Shown one piece after another: positions 22,627 to 29,299 of a stretch of DNA of 29,299 nucleotides (position 1 is its first letter; each line of letters opens with the position of its first letter). A model generated the notes under the pieces. It worked only from the letters and a program-made list of their open reading frames with translations. It did no database searches and was not told where the DNA came from. Origin of the DNA: JBOHER01 sp050701115 (GTDB taxonomy: Bacteria > Actinomycetota > Actinomycetes > Mycobacteriales > Pseudonocardiaceae). The position numbers were made by a program, and so were the translations under genes. Where the stretch lies: NCBI GenBank assembly GCA_050701115.1, contig JBOHER010000121.1, positions 1-29,299 on the forward strand, given 5' to 3'.

Positions 22627-25131
22627 GTGACCGAAACCCTGCCACCGGAGCACGACCGCATCGAGCCGGTCGACATCCAGCAGGAGATGCAGCGCTCCTA
22701 CATCGACTACGCCATGAGCGTGATCGTCTCCCGGGCGTTGCCCGATGTGCGGGACGGTCTCAAGCCGGTGCACCGCAGGGTGTTGTACTCGATGTTCGAC
22801 ACCGGCCTACGGCCCGAGCGCAGCTACACGAAGTGCTCGCGGGTGGTCGGTGACGTGATGGGTAACTACCACCCGCACGGTGACTCGGCGATCTACGACG
22901 CGCTGGTGCGCCTGGCGCAGTCGTGGTCGATGCGGTACCCGCTGGTGGACGGCCAGGGAAACTTCGGTTCGCCGGGCAATGATCCAGCAGCCGCGATGCG
23001 CTACACAGAGGCGCGTCTCACCCCGCTGGCCATGGAGATGCTACGGGACATCGAGGAAGAGACCGTAGACTTCGCCGACAACTATGACGGCAAGACCCAG
23101 GAGCCCAAGGTCCTGCCCGCGCGCATCCCGAACCTGCTGGTCAACGGTGGCTCGGGCATCGCGGTCGGAATGGCGACCAACATCCCGCCGCACAATCTGC
23201 GCGAGGTCGCCGAAGGGGTCTTCTGGGCGCTGGACAACTGGGAAGCCACCGAGGACGAGACGCTGGCCGCGATGCTGCAGCGAATCAAAGGGCCGGACTT
23301 CCCGACCAAGGCGCTGATCCTGGGCACCCAGGGCATCGAGGACGCCTACCGCACCGGCCGCGGCTCGGTGCGGATGCGTTCGGTGGTCGAGGTCGATGAG
23401 GACACCAAGGGTCGCACGATTCTGGTGGTCTCCGAGTTGCCCTACCAGGTCAACCCGGACAACCTGATCGAGAACATCGCCGGCCTGGTCCGGGACGGCA
23501 AGCTGACCGGCATTTCCGACATCGCCGACGAGTCCAACAGCCGCAGCGGCATGCGAATCGTGATCGCGCTCAAGCGCGACGCGGTAGCCAAGGTCGTGCT
23601 GAACAACCTGTACAAGCACACCCAGCTGCAGCACAACTTCGGCGTCAACATGCTGGCGATCGTCGACGGGGTGCCGCGCACGCTACGCCTCGATCAGATC
23701 ATCCGGCACTACGTCCGGCACCAGGTGGACGTCATCGTCCGGCGCACCCGGTATCGGCTGCGCAAGGCCGAGGAGCGCGCGCACATCTTGCGTGGTCTGG
23801 TCAAGGCGCTGGACATGCTCGACGAGGTCATCGCCCTGATCCGGCGTTCGCCCTCGGCCGACGAGGCGCGCACCGGCCTGATGGAGTTGCTCGAGGTCGA
23901 CGAGATCCAGGCGACCGCCATCCTGGATATGCAGCTGCGCAAGCTGGCCGCCCTGGAACGTCAGCGGATCATCGACGAGCTGGCCGAGATCGAGGCCAAG
24001 ATCGCCGACCTGAAGGACATCCTTGATCGTCCGGAGCGCCAGCGGCAGATCATCAAGGACGAACTCCACGAGATCGTCGACAAGCACGGTGACGACCGGC
24101 GCACGAAGATCATCCCGTTCGACGGCGACGTGTCGATCGAGGACCTGATCGCGGTCGAGGACGTGGTGGTGACCATCACCCGCACCGGCTACGCCAAGCG
24201 CACCAGGACCGACCTGTACCGCTCCCAGAAGCGCGGCGGCAAGGGCGTGCAGGGCGCGACGCTCAAGCAGGACGACATCGTGCAGCACTTCTTCGTCTGC
24301 TCAACGCACGACTGGATCCTGTTCTTCACCAACAAGGGTCGCGTCTATCGGGCCAAGACCTATGAGCTGCCCGAGGCCAACCGCAACGCGCGCGGCCAGC
24401 ACGTGGCCAACCTGCTGGCCTTCCAGCCGGACGAGGAGATCGCCCAGGTCATCCAGATCAAGGACTACCTGGTCGCCCCGTACCTGGTGCTGGCCACCAA
24501 GGCAGGTCTGGTCAAGAAGTCCAGGTTGAGCGACTTCGACTCCAACCGCAGCGGCGGCCTGATCGGCATCAACCTGCGGGAAGGTGACGAGTTGGTCGGT
24601 GCGGTGCTCGCCTCGGCCGAGGACGACTTGCTGCTGGTGTCGGCGGACGGTCAGTCGATCCGCTTCCACGCCACCGACGACGCGCTGCGCCCGATGGGCC
24701 GGGCGACCTCCGGAGTGCTGGGTATGCGGTTCAACGTGGGTGACGAACTGCTCGCTATCGGCGTGGTGCAGGCCGACACGTTCCTGCTGATAGCCACCGA
24801 TGGCGGATACGCCAAGCGCACGGCGATCGAGGACTACCCGGTGCAGGGGCGTGGCGGCAAGGGCGTCCTTACCATTCAGTACGACCAGCGTCGCGGCAGG
24901 CTGGTGGGTGCGCTCATCGTTGACATCGACGATGAGCTGTATGCCATCACCTCGACCGGCGGCGTGATCAGGACCGCGGCCAAGCAGGTTCGCAAGGCCG
25001 GCAGGCAGACCAAGGGAGTGCGGCTGATGAATCTCGCTGACGGGACCACCCTGCTCGCGGTCGCCCGTAACGCCGACGAGTCGACCACGATCGCCAACGG
25101 AGACGAGGAATCTCCGCAGGCAGCCGACTAG
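22627..25131 (+). CDS. gyrA: DNA gyrase subunit A
   Basis: DNA-cutting and rejoining subunit of gyrase. The 834-residue protein has the catalytic Tyr126 in MRYTEARL and the quinolone-determining region HPHGDSAIYDALVRLAQ with Ser87 and Asp91, a pattern expected of a quinolone-sensitive enzyme. The C-terminal beta-pinwheel carries the GyrA box QKRGGKG (534-540) needed for DNA wrapping. A second box-like QGRGGKG (740-746) is present, as described for mycobacterial GyrA. The start GTG 22627 follows GAGAGAAGAG. It is cotranscribed with gyrB, and probably with the DUF3566 gene 40 bases downstream. Confidence 0.97.
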   Translation: MTETLPPEHDRIEPVDIQQEMQRSYIDYAMSVIVSRALPDVRDGLKPVHRRVLYSMFDTGLRPERSYTKCSRVVGDVMGNYHPHGDSAIYDALVRLAQSWSMRYPLVDGQGNFGSPGNDPAAAMRYTEARLTPLAMEMLRDIEEETVDFADNYDGKTQEPKVLPARIPNLLVNGGSGIAVGMATNIPPHNLREVAEGVFWALDNWEATEDETLAAMLQRIKGPDFPTKALILGTQGIEDAYRTGRGSVRMRSVVEVDEDTKGRTILVVSELPYQVNPDNLIENIAGLVRDGKLTGISDIADESNSRSGMRIVIALKRDAVAKVVLNNLYKHTQLQHNFGVNMLAIVDGVPRTLRLDQIIRHYVRHQVDVIVRRTRYRLRKAEERAHILRGLVKALDMLDEVIALIRRSPSADEARTGLMELLEVDEIQATAILDMQLRKLAALERQRIIDELAEIEAKIADLKDILDRPERQRQIIKDELHEIVDKHGDDRRTKIIPFDGDVSIEDLIAVEDVVVTITRTGYAKRTRTDLYRSQKRGGKGVQGATLKQDDIVQHFFVCSTHDWILFFTNKGRVYRAKTYELPEANRNARGQHVANLLAFQPDEEIAQVIQIKDYLVAPYLVLATKAGLVKKSRLSDFDSNRSGGLIGINLREGDELVGAVLASAEDDLLLVSADGQSIRFHATDDALRPMGRATSGVLGMRFNVGDELLAIGVVQADTFLLIATDGGYAKRTAIEDYPVQGRGGKGVLTIQYDQRRGRLVGALIVDIDDELYAITSTGGVIRTAAKQVRKAGRQTKGVRLMNLADGTTLLAVARNADESTTIANGDEESPQAAD

Positions 25132-25171
25132 CGGGGCGCCCGCTGACCATCCGCGAAGTTAAGGTACACAC

Positions 25172-25984
25172 GTGACACCACCCGAGAACACCGAACGGGG
25201 AACCGAGGCGAACCGCGCGGGAAGTGGTTCCCCGGCTCCCGGCTCGCCGCCCTGGCAGCGGGTTTCCCAGGACGGTGCCGACGACGGTGTTGACACCGAG
25301 GGCAACACCGCTTACCTGCCGAAATTCGGGGAACAACGGCATGAAGGAGACCCCGCAAGGGAAAGCGTGTCGTACTCACCGGGGCAGCGGGGTGAGCGTG
25401 ATGAGGTCAGGAAATCCCACACTGGAGAGCTGCCGGTGGTCACCGGTACGGCGGCGAGCCGGATGTTCGGGAACTTCGAGGCCGATCACGCGACCCACCC
25501 CGCGGCCAGGGACAGCGACCACAGCAGGGCGTCGAAGGGGCAGGACAAGGTGAGTGCGCCCAGTGCGGGCACGCGGGGGAGACCAGCACCGACCGCGTTG
25601 CGCCGACCGGGGCGCGGCCCCCGGCGGGCAAGTCTGCAGGTCAAGCGATTCGACCCGTGGTCCGTGTTGAAGCTGTCGCTGGTGCTCGGTGTTGCCCTGT
25701 TCTTCGTCTGGCTCGTCGCCGTCGGACTGCTGTACACGGTGCTGGACGGCATGGGTGTGTGGGACAAGCTCAACGGCACCTATACCTCGCTGGTGTCCGG
25801 CGAGGGCGCCGATTCGAGCGTGGATCCGCTGATCAGTGCCGGCCGGGTGTTCGGCGTCGCGGCCATCTTCGGGGCGATCAACATAGTGCTGCTCTCCGCG
25901 TTGGCCACGGTGTCCGCGTTCATCTACAACGTCTCGGCGGATCTCGCGGGTGGCCTGGAGGTCACGCTGTCCGAGCGCGAGTAG
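25172..25984 (+). CDS. DUF3566 membrane protein (Rv0007-like)
   Basis: A 270-residue protein of unknown function. The first 155 residues are polar and low in complexity, rich in Gly, Arg, Ser and Asp. The C-terminal DUF3566 domain has the conserved lead-in VKRFDPWSVLKLS and two membrane segments, about residues 165-190 and 223-253, joined by an outside loop of about 30 residues. It ends with a short Glu-rich tail. The gene always follows gyrA in actinobacteria (Rv0007 in M. tuberculosis), which suggests involvement in cell envelope or division, but no activity is known. The start is GTG 25172, about eight bases after AAGG. tRNA-Ile follows on the same strand. Confidence 0.9.
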   Translation: MTPPENTERGTEANRAGSGSPAPGSPPWQRVSQDGADDGVDTEGNTAYLPKFGEQRHEGDPARESVSYSPGQRGERDEVRKSHTGELPVVTGTAASRMFGNFEADHATHPAARDSDHSRASKGQDKVSAPSAGTRGRPAPTALRRPGRGPRRASLQVKRFDPWSVLKLSLVLGVALFFVWLVAVGLLYTVLDGMGVWDKLNGTYTSLVSGEGADSSVDPLISAGRVFGVAAIFGAINIVLLSALATVSAFIYNVSADLAGGLEVTLSERE

Positions 25985-25999
25985 CCGGAGTGGCTCGCA

Positions 26000-26027
26000 G
26001 CGGCCACCACCCGGTGTCGGTGGCCGC
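26000..26027 (+). terminator. Hairpin after the DUF3566 gene, probable terminator
   Basis: GCGGCCACC (26000-26008) pairs perfectly with GGTGGCCGC (26019-26027) around a 10-base loop, 16 bases after the stop codon. The following T-run (CTTTTC near 26044) is weak and distant, so termination may be imperfect or the hairpin may protect the mRNA end. Confidence 0.55.
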
Positions 26028-26059
26028 CGGAACGTGCGGTAGTCTTTTCGCTGGTTCAA

Positions 26060-26133
26060 GGGCCTATAGCTCAGGCGGTTAGAGCGCTTCGCTGATAACG
26101 AAGAGGTCCCAGGTTCAAGTCCTGGTAGGCCCA
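26060..26133 (+). tRNA. ileT: tRNA-Ile (GAT)
   Basis: A 74-base tRNA with a full cloverleaf. The acceptor stem is GGGCCTA with TAGGCCC and the D-stem is GCTC with GAGC. The anticodon arm is CTTCG-CTGATAA-CGAAG with anticodon GAT at 26094-26096, and the T-arm is CCAGG-TTCAAGT-CCTGG. The discriminator base is A. The 3' CCA is not encoded (CCC follows). tRNA-Ile next to gyrA is conserved in actinobacteria (M. tuberculosis ileT, followed by alaT). Here the integrated element follows directly, so the 3' half is the probable attachment site of the integrase encoded downstream. Confidence 0.97.
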
Positions 26134-26143
26134 CCCCCAGTCC

Positions 26144-26177
26144 AAAGCCCCCTCACCTGCACGGATGAGGGGGCTTT
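26144..26177. terminator. Bidirectional intrinsic terminator between tRNA-Ile and int
   Basis: AAAGCCCCCTCA (26144-26155) and TGAGGGGGCTTT (26166-26177) form a perfect 12-bp stem with a 10-base loop. TTT follows on the plus strand and the mirror TTT on the minus strand, so it can end both the tRNA transcript and the leftward int operon. Confidence 0.8.
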
Positions 26178-26246
26178 CTCGTTTCCTGGTGATCTTCGGT
26201 TGTCGTCGTTGACCTCATTGGGCAGCGAGGAGGCAGCATTGCACGT

Positions 26247-27488
26247 TCAGTCGACCCGCGCCGGGACTCCTGCGCCGCCTTCGTCCGGGTCGTCATCGGT
26301 GTTGTTGAGCACGTCGAGGATCGCGCCGTGGTCCTCGGTTCGGCGGACGTAGAGCTGCATCGTAGTCGTGATGTTCTCGTGCCCCATCACCTTCGCGACC
26401 TTGTTCGGCGCGATCCCGTCATCAGCCAGCCACGTGCCATAGGAGTGGCGCAGGTCGTGGAACTTCAACCCGCCGAACTGGAAACGCACTACATGCTCAA
26501 CGGCCTTGCGATACGAGTCGAACCGTTGAGCCGACTTGTTGCCGTCCTGGTCGGTCCAGATCGCCTCGAACGGCTCATTGACATAAATCTTGACCTCGCC
26601 GAGCAGACCAGCGCGGACCAGCGACGGACGCCACACGCGCGACCGGAAAAGCGTGCGCCGCAATGCGCCACCCGCTTCGTTGGTGAAGATCAGGGCACCA
26701 TCACTCGACGGGTATTCCTCGAGGTACTGCCGCAGCATGGTCACGAGCCAACCGGGTAACGGCACCGTGCGTCGACCGGCCCTCGACTTCGGAAACGGCT
26801 TGAAGGAGGTGCGACCAGCAACCTCCACGACAGTGCGGATCACGCGCACTATGCCCGCGTCCAGGTCCACCGCATCGGCGCACAGTCCCACGACCTCCCC
26901 CCACCGCAGGCCAGTGAACGCGGCCGTAGCGACGAGCGCCCGATATCGCGCGGGGACCACAGGCAGCAGTAACTCGCGCAGCTCATAGCGTGTGATGATC
27001 CGCTCGTCGGTGTCCCGCACGCGTCGACCAGGTACCCGCACGTCATCAGCCGGGTTGTGCGCGATCAGCCGATTCTTCACAGCCGAACGCAGCACACCCG
27101 ACGCCAGCCGCTTGCACTCGGCAACTGTGGCACGCGCCAGTTTGCCGGATAACTCTGCCACCCACGTCTGGAAAGAAAGCTCGTCAATCTTGGCGAGCTG
27201 CCAGTCACCCCACTTCGGGATCACGTGGTTACGCATGATGGAGGTATCTCTCGCCGTCGTGGTTTCCTCGCTGTTCCACGAGGCCATCCAAGCCCGCGCG
27301 TGGTCGCCAAAGAGGATGCGGCCCGCATGTGGGGAAACGTACGCCCCGGTGGTCTTCGACGTTTCCACCTGCGCCAAGAACGCGGAAGCCTCCCGCTTAA
27401 CCCGGAACGTTCTCGAGCGCTGCACCCCGGAGGGCTCGCGCCAGAACGCCTTCCACCTTCCGGTGTCAGTCTGCTTGATGAACCCCAT
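26247..27488 (-). CDS. int: Tyrosine recombinase (integrase)
   Basis: Site-specific recombinase that would integrate and, with Xis, excise the element at tRNA-Ile. The 413-residue protein has an N-terminal arm-binding region and a SAM-like core-binding domain (about 60-145). The catalytic domain has Arg195 (TGLRWGEV), Lys234 in the beta-hairpin, His344 and Arg347 (FHDLRHSYGTWL), His370 (VMGHEN) and the nucleophile Tyr380. All six expected residues are present, so it looks intact. A segment of about 40 residues (about 296-338) separates the middle of the catalytic domain from the HxxR box. The start ATG 27488 shares one base with the xis stop (TGATG), so translation is coupled. The longer frame from 27548 would run into xis. 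Confidence 0.95.
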   Translation of the reverse strand: MGFIKQTDTGRWKAFWREPSGVQRSRTFRVKREASAFLAQVETSKTTGAYVSPHAGRILFGDHARAWMASWNSEETTTARDTSIMRNHVIPKWGDWQLAKIDELSFQTWVAELSGKLARATVAECKRLASGVLRSAVKNRLIAHNPADDVRVPGRRVRDTDERIITRYELRELLLPVVPARYRALVATAAFTGLRWGEVVGLCADAVDLDAGIVRVIRTVVEVAGRTSFKPFPKSRAGRRTVPLPGWLVTMLRQYLEEYPSSDGALIFTNEAGGALRRTLFRSRVWRPSLVRAGLLGEVKIYVNEPFEAIWTDQDGNKSAQRFDSYRKAVEHVVRFQFGGLKFHDLRHSYGTWLADDGIAPNKVAKVMGHENITTTMQLYVRRTEDHGAILDVLNNTDDDPDEGGAGVPARVD

Positions 27489-27748
27489 CAGATGACCGCC
27501 TCTCGGCTGTCCAACCAGTGGTGGAACGACCTGCGCGGTATCACCCATCGCCTACCGATTCGCTGCGCGGGAATGACGCCCTCACGAACGTACTGGTAAG
27601 TGACGCCGCGCGAGAGGTTGAGCAGGTAGGCGACCTCCATGACCGTGTACGTGGCCCGGTGAGGGTCGATGACCTGTTCCGACTCCATGTAGGGAGCGTC
27701 CTCAGCCATGTCACAGCTGAATAAGGGCACGATGTTGCTGCTGTTCAT
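27488..27748 (-). CDS. xis: Excisionase-like helix-turn-helix protein (Xis)
   Basis: A small 86-residue protein with a MerR/excisionase-type winged helix (HTH_17): TYTVMEVAYLLNLSRGVTYQ is the helix-turn-helix and GRRWVIPRRSFHHWL the wing and last helix. Such proteins bend DNA at the attachment sites and steer the integrase towards excision. The start ATG 27748 shares one base with the rep stop (TAATG), and the ribosome site AAGGA lies in the last codons of rep. Internal ATGs at 27709 and 27688 would also keep the domain. Its place between rep and int is the usual AICE order. Confidence 0.88.
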   Translation of the reverse strand: MNSSNIVPLFSCDMAEDAPYMESEQVIDPHRATYTVMEVAYLLNLSRGVTYQYVREGVIPAQRIGRRWVIPRRSFHHWLDSREAVI

Positions 27749-29145
27749 TACGATTTCCTTCCTTGTGGGTCATCGGTCTGCCCTTGCAGCCGAGTGCTTG
27801 AGAGGTGGATCTCGGCGAACATCGCCGCCAGAGCGCGTTCGCCGGGGTTGCGGTAGCCGAGTCCGGTCATGGACCAGTCCGCCACGGCCACCAGGTCACC
27901 GAGGTCGAGCAGGCCGAGCGCTTCGCGTTCCTGGTCGAGCCGGTATTCAGCCCGCGTGCGGCGAATTGCGGTGAACGTGGTCGAGTAGTGCCGGGACTTG
28001 GTGAGGAAATGGCCCCGGAAGCCGAGCATGTGCGCCCACTTGCGTAGGTTCAGCTCCGCGAACTCGGCCAGCTCGCCGAGCCGCCAGGCGGTGCGCATCA
28101 GCTCCTTGTGGTGCTCGCTAATGCTCAGGGCCTCGATGTGTTCGGCCGAGCGAATGCGGAAGTCGGAACCCTCGGTTAGCCGCGTGCCCTTCGTGGCGTA
28201 CTTAGCGACATAGCCAGCTACTCGCTTGTCATGCCAGCTCCCAGGGTCCTCGTCTGGCTCGTGCACGGCGATCGGTTCCACGTCAACCTGCTCGCCCCAT
28301 TCGAACGCGCGGGTACCCACGGCGGTGGAGTCTGCGGAGTGAACCACGACAGAAGCCGAGGCTTCCCGGATCACCAGCTCAAGAAGTTCGGTGTCCACTT
28401 CGGACGGTGGCGGTGGGCCGTCCGGTCCCTCGGGACCATCGACGCGCACGACGGCGTGGAAGTGGATCAGCCCGCGCCGCTGGAACTCGGCCACCTTGGC
28501 GTAGGACAGGCGAAGCACCGTGCGTAGGTCAGTCGCACGCACACCTAGACTGGCCGCAAGTCGCCGGCCAACCGCGATCGTGAACCGCCGCCACAGTTCG
28601 CCGGCATGCGCCTGCCATAGCACCGAACCCGTGTAGTCGTAGCTCTCGGGATCTAGCGGCAAACCCAGTTCCTCGGCGTAGGCCGAGTGCAGGACACCGC
28701 AGCCACAGCGCCGGACCTTGCCGCCACGCTGCGGACGGGAGTGCACCCGGCCGAAGGACGGCGCGGTGAGCGTGGCCAATGCCCGCGTATGTCCACCGAC
28801 CGACTCGGGCACGCCCTTTCCACCGGTCATCCCCGCGCGGATCAGGTGGAAGGTGTCGTGTGCGTAGTGCGCCGAGCAGGACTCACACACCGTCTCGCGT
28901 CGGTTCTTGCACGGCACGAACACGTTGCCCGAGAACTCGTGCACCACGTTGCCCGCGCCATCCAACAATGACGACGAACCCGACAGACGCACAGGCTTGG
29001 CACAACCCCGCGCCGCTTGAACCTTCGCCGACCAGGTACCGAAGTCCGCGCGCCGAAGAACGTCGAGCAGATCCCCGCTCATGGCCTCGGAGCCGACGAA
29101 CGCCTCGACAGTCTGCACCAAGCCCGGATGGATCGCAGCCTTCAT
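27748..29145 (-). CDS. RepSA-like rolling-circle replication initiator
   Basis: A 465-residue protein of the RepSA/pSAM2-type replication initiator family. The metal-binding HUH-like motif is HFH (228-230) in GLIHFHAVVRVDG. The tyrosines of the YVAKYATKG motif (Tyr312, Tyr316) are the candidate nicking residues. Near the N-terminus there is a cysteine cluster, Cys79, Cys87 and Cys90 with nearby His, plus Cys147 and Cys149 in RRCGCG, likely zinc-binding. Such Reps nick the double-strand origin so the excised circle can replicate before transfer. ATG 29145 overlaps the upstream gene by four bases (ATGA), and the end overlaps xis by one base, so all four genes form one tightly coupled operon. 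It appears intact. Confidence 0.88.
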   Translation of the reverse strand: MKAAIHPGLVQTVEAFVGSEAMSGDLLDVLRRADFGTWSAKVQAARGCAKPVRLSGSSSLLDGAGNVVHEFSGNVFVPCKNRRETVCESCSAHYAHDTFHLIRAGMTGGKGVPESVGGHTRALATLTAPSFGRVHSRPQRGGKVRRCGCGVLHSAYAEELGLPLDPESYDYTGSVLWQAHAGELWRRFTIAVGRRLAASLGVRATDLRTVLRLSYAKVAEFQRRGLIHFHAVVRVDGPEGPDGPPPPSEVDTELLELVIREASASVVVHSADSTAVGTRAFEWGEQVDVEPIAVHEPDEDPGSWHDKRVAGYVAKYATKGTRLTEGSDFRIRSAEHIEALSISEHHKELMRTAWRLGELAEFAELNLRKWAHMLGFRGHFLTKSRHYSTTFTAIRRTRAEYRLDQEREALGLLDLGDLVAVADWSMTGLGYRNPGERALAAMFAEIHLSSTRLQGQTDDPQGRKS

Positions 29146-29299
29146 GCCGCGTCACCCCCGTCGATCGCGCGAAGCCCCTCGGCCATTACCGGGCCGGGCC
29201 GGTAGGTGACGGCGAGGCGGCGTATGTCCTCATCGGTCAGATACGCCGCCCGCACCCGGGTCACCGCCTTGGAGCCGGTCTCGGCGACGTAACCCACGC
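29142..29299 (-). CDS. C-terminal fragment of an unidentified element gene (partial)
   Basis: The frame is open from the window edge to TGA at 29144-29142 and gives about 51 residues: it begins VGYVAETGSKAVTRVRAAYL, continues TDEDIRRLAVTYRPGP and ends EGLRAIDGGDAA. I recognise no domain in this fragment. It overlaps the rep start by four bases (ATGA), so it belongs to the same leftward operon. In related elements the gene before repSA encodes a small transfer/spread (Spd-like) protein or part of the transfer module; this is only a guess from position. Confidence 0.7.
   Translation of the reverse strand, partial: VGYVAETGSKAVTRVRAAYLTDEDIRRLAVTYRPGPVMAEGLRAIDGGDAA

Larger units (their letters stand above)
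26134..29299. mobile_element. Left part of an AICE-type integrated element in tRNA-Ile (incomplete)
   Basis: Directly after the tRNA-Ile 3' end come, on the minus strand, a tyrosine integrase, a helix-turn-helix excisionase and a RepSA-like rolling-circle replication initiator, then the end of another gene. The integrase is the gene nearest the tRNA, as usual for elements that use tRNA 3' ends as attB. This int-xis-rep module is the hallmark of actinomycete integrative and conjugative elements such as pSAM2. No repeat of the tRNA 3' end is found up to 29299, so attR and any transfer (TraB/FtsK-like) genes lie beyond the window. The exact attL core cannot be defined from one end. Confidence 0.85.

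Noticed and set aside
22876..22926. Quinolone-resistance change in GyrA
   Set aside because: Ser87 and Asp91 are the usual sensitive-type residues, so there is no sign of resistance.
26134..26250. tRNA-Ala expected after tRNA-Ile
   Set aside because: No second cloverleaf is present; the integrated element begins directly after tRNA-Ile.

Overview
This is the chromosomal replication-origin neighbourhood of a high-GC actinomycete. Gene order and protein style fit Pseudonocardiales best (an Amycolatopsis, Saccharopolyspora or Saccharomonospora relative). That placement is inference; no species can be named from the window alone. The core order, anti-sigma-M-like gene / trxB / trxA / cwlM / GNAT gene / ... 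/ parB / parA / rsmG / jag / yidC / yidD / rnpA / rpmH / dnaA / dnaN / gnd / recF / DUF721 gene / gyrB / gyrA / DUF3566 gene / tRNA-Ile, is the one also found in Mycobacterium and Streptomyces. Two genes here are not in the Mycobacterium version: a PLP aminotransferase and a D-Ala-D-Ala-ligase-like gene.

Layout. Positions 1-2088 hold the end of an anti-sigma-like membrane protein and the thioredoxin operon trxB-trxA, preceded by an exact sigma-R/sigma-H type promoter and closed by a terminator. Positions 2217-6658 hold cwlM, a convergent GNAT gene, the aminotransferase and the ligase. Positions 6745-12613 are all on the minus strand and carry parB, parA, rsmG, jag, yidC, yidD, rnpA and rpmH, with three parS-type sites around rsmG/parA. 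Positions 12614-16290 hold the dnaA promoter region, dnaA, an unusual interposed CGNR zinc-finger gene on the opposite strand, and oriC itself (about 15866-16110: ten DnaA-box-like sites and an AT-rich tract). Positions 16291-25984 run rightward through dnaN, gnd, recF, the DUF721 gene, gyrB, gyrA and the DUF3566 gene. tRNA-Ile(GAT) lies at 26060-26133.

From the 3' end of tRNA-Ile to the window edge is the left part of an integrated element of the AICE type (actinomycete integrative and conjugative element): a tyrosine integrase, an excisionase and a RepSA-like rolling-circle initiator, tightly overlapped on the minus strand, plus the tail of one more gene. The other end of the element and its transfer genes lie outside the window.

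The less ordinary signals are non-coding. They are: a 26-bp perfect inverted repeat with an 86-nt loop just after dnaA; an 18-bp perfect inverted repeat with nested copies between gnd and recF; a multi-stem (three-way-junction-like) element between rsmG and parA; a 13-bp hairpin upstream of dnaA; a 10-bp-arm palindrome before the ligase gene; a 15-bp tandem repeat forming the start of that ligase gene; a gene wedged between dnaA and oriC; and a triplet of DnaA-box-like sequences inside the DUF721 gene. I see no CRISPR array, no IS transposase and no rRNA.
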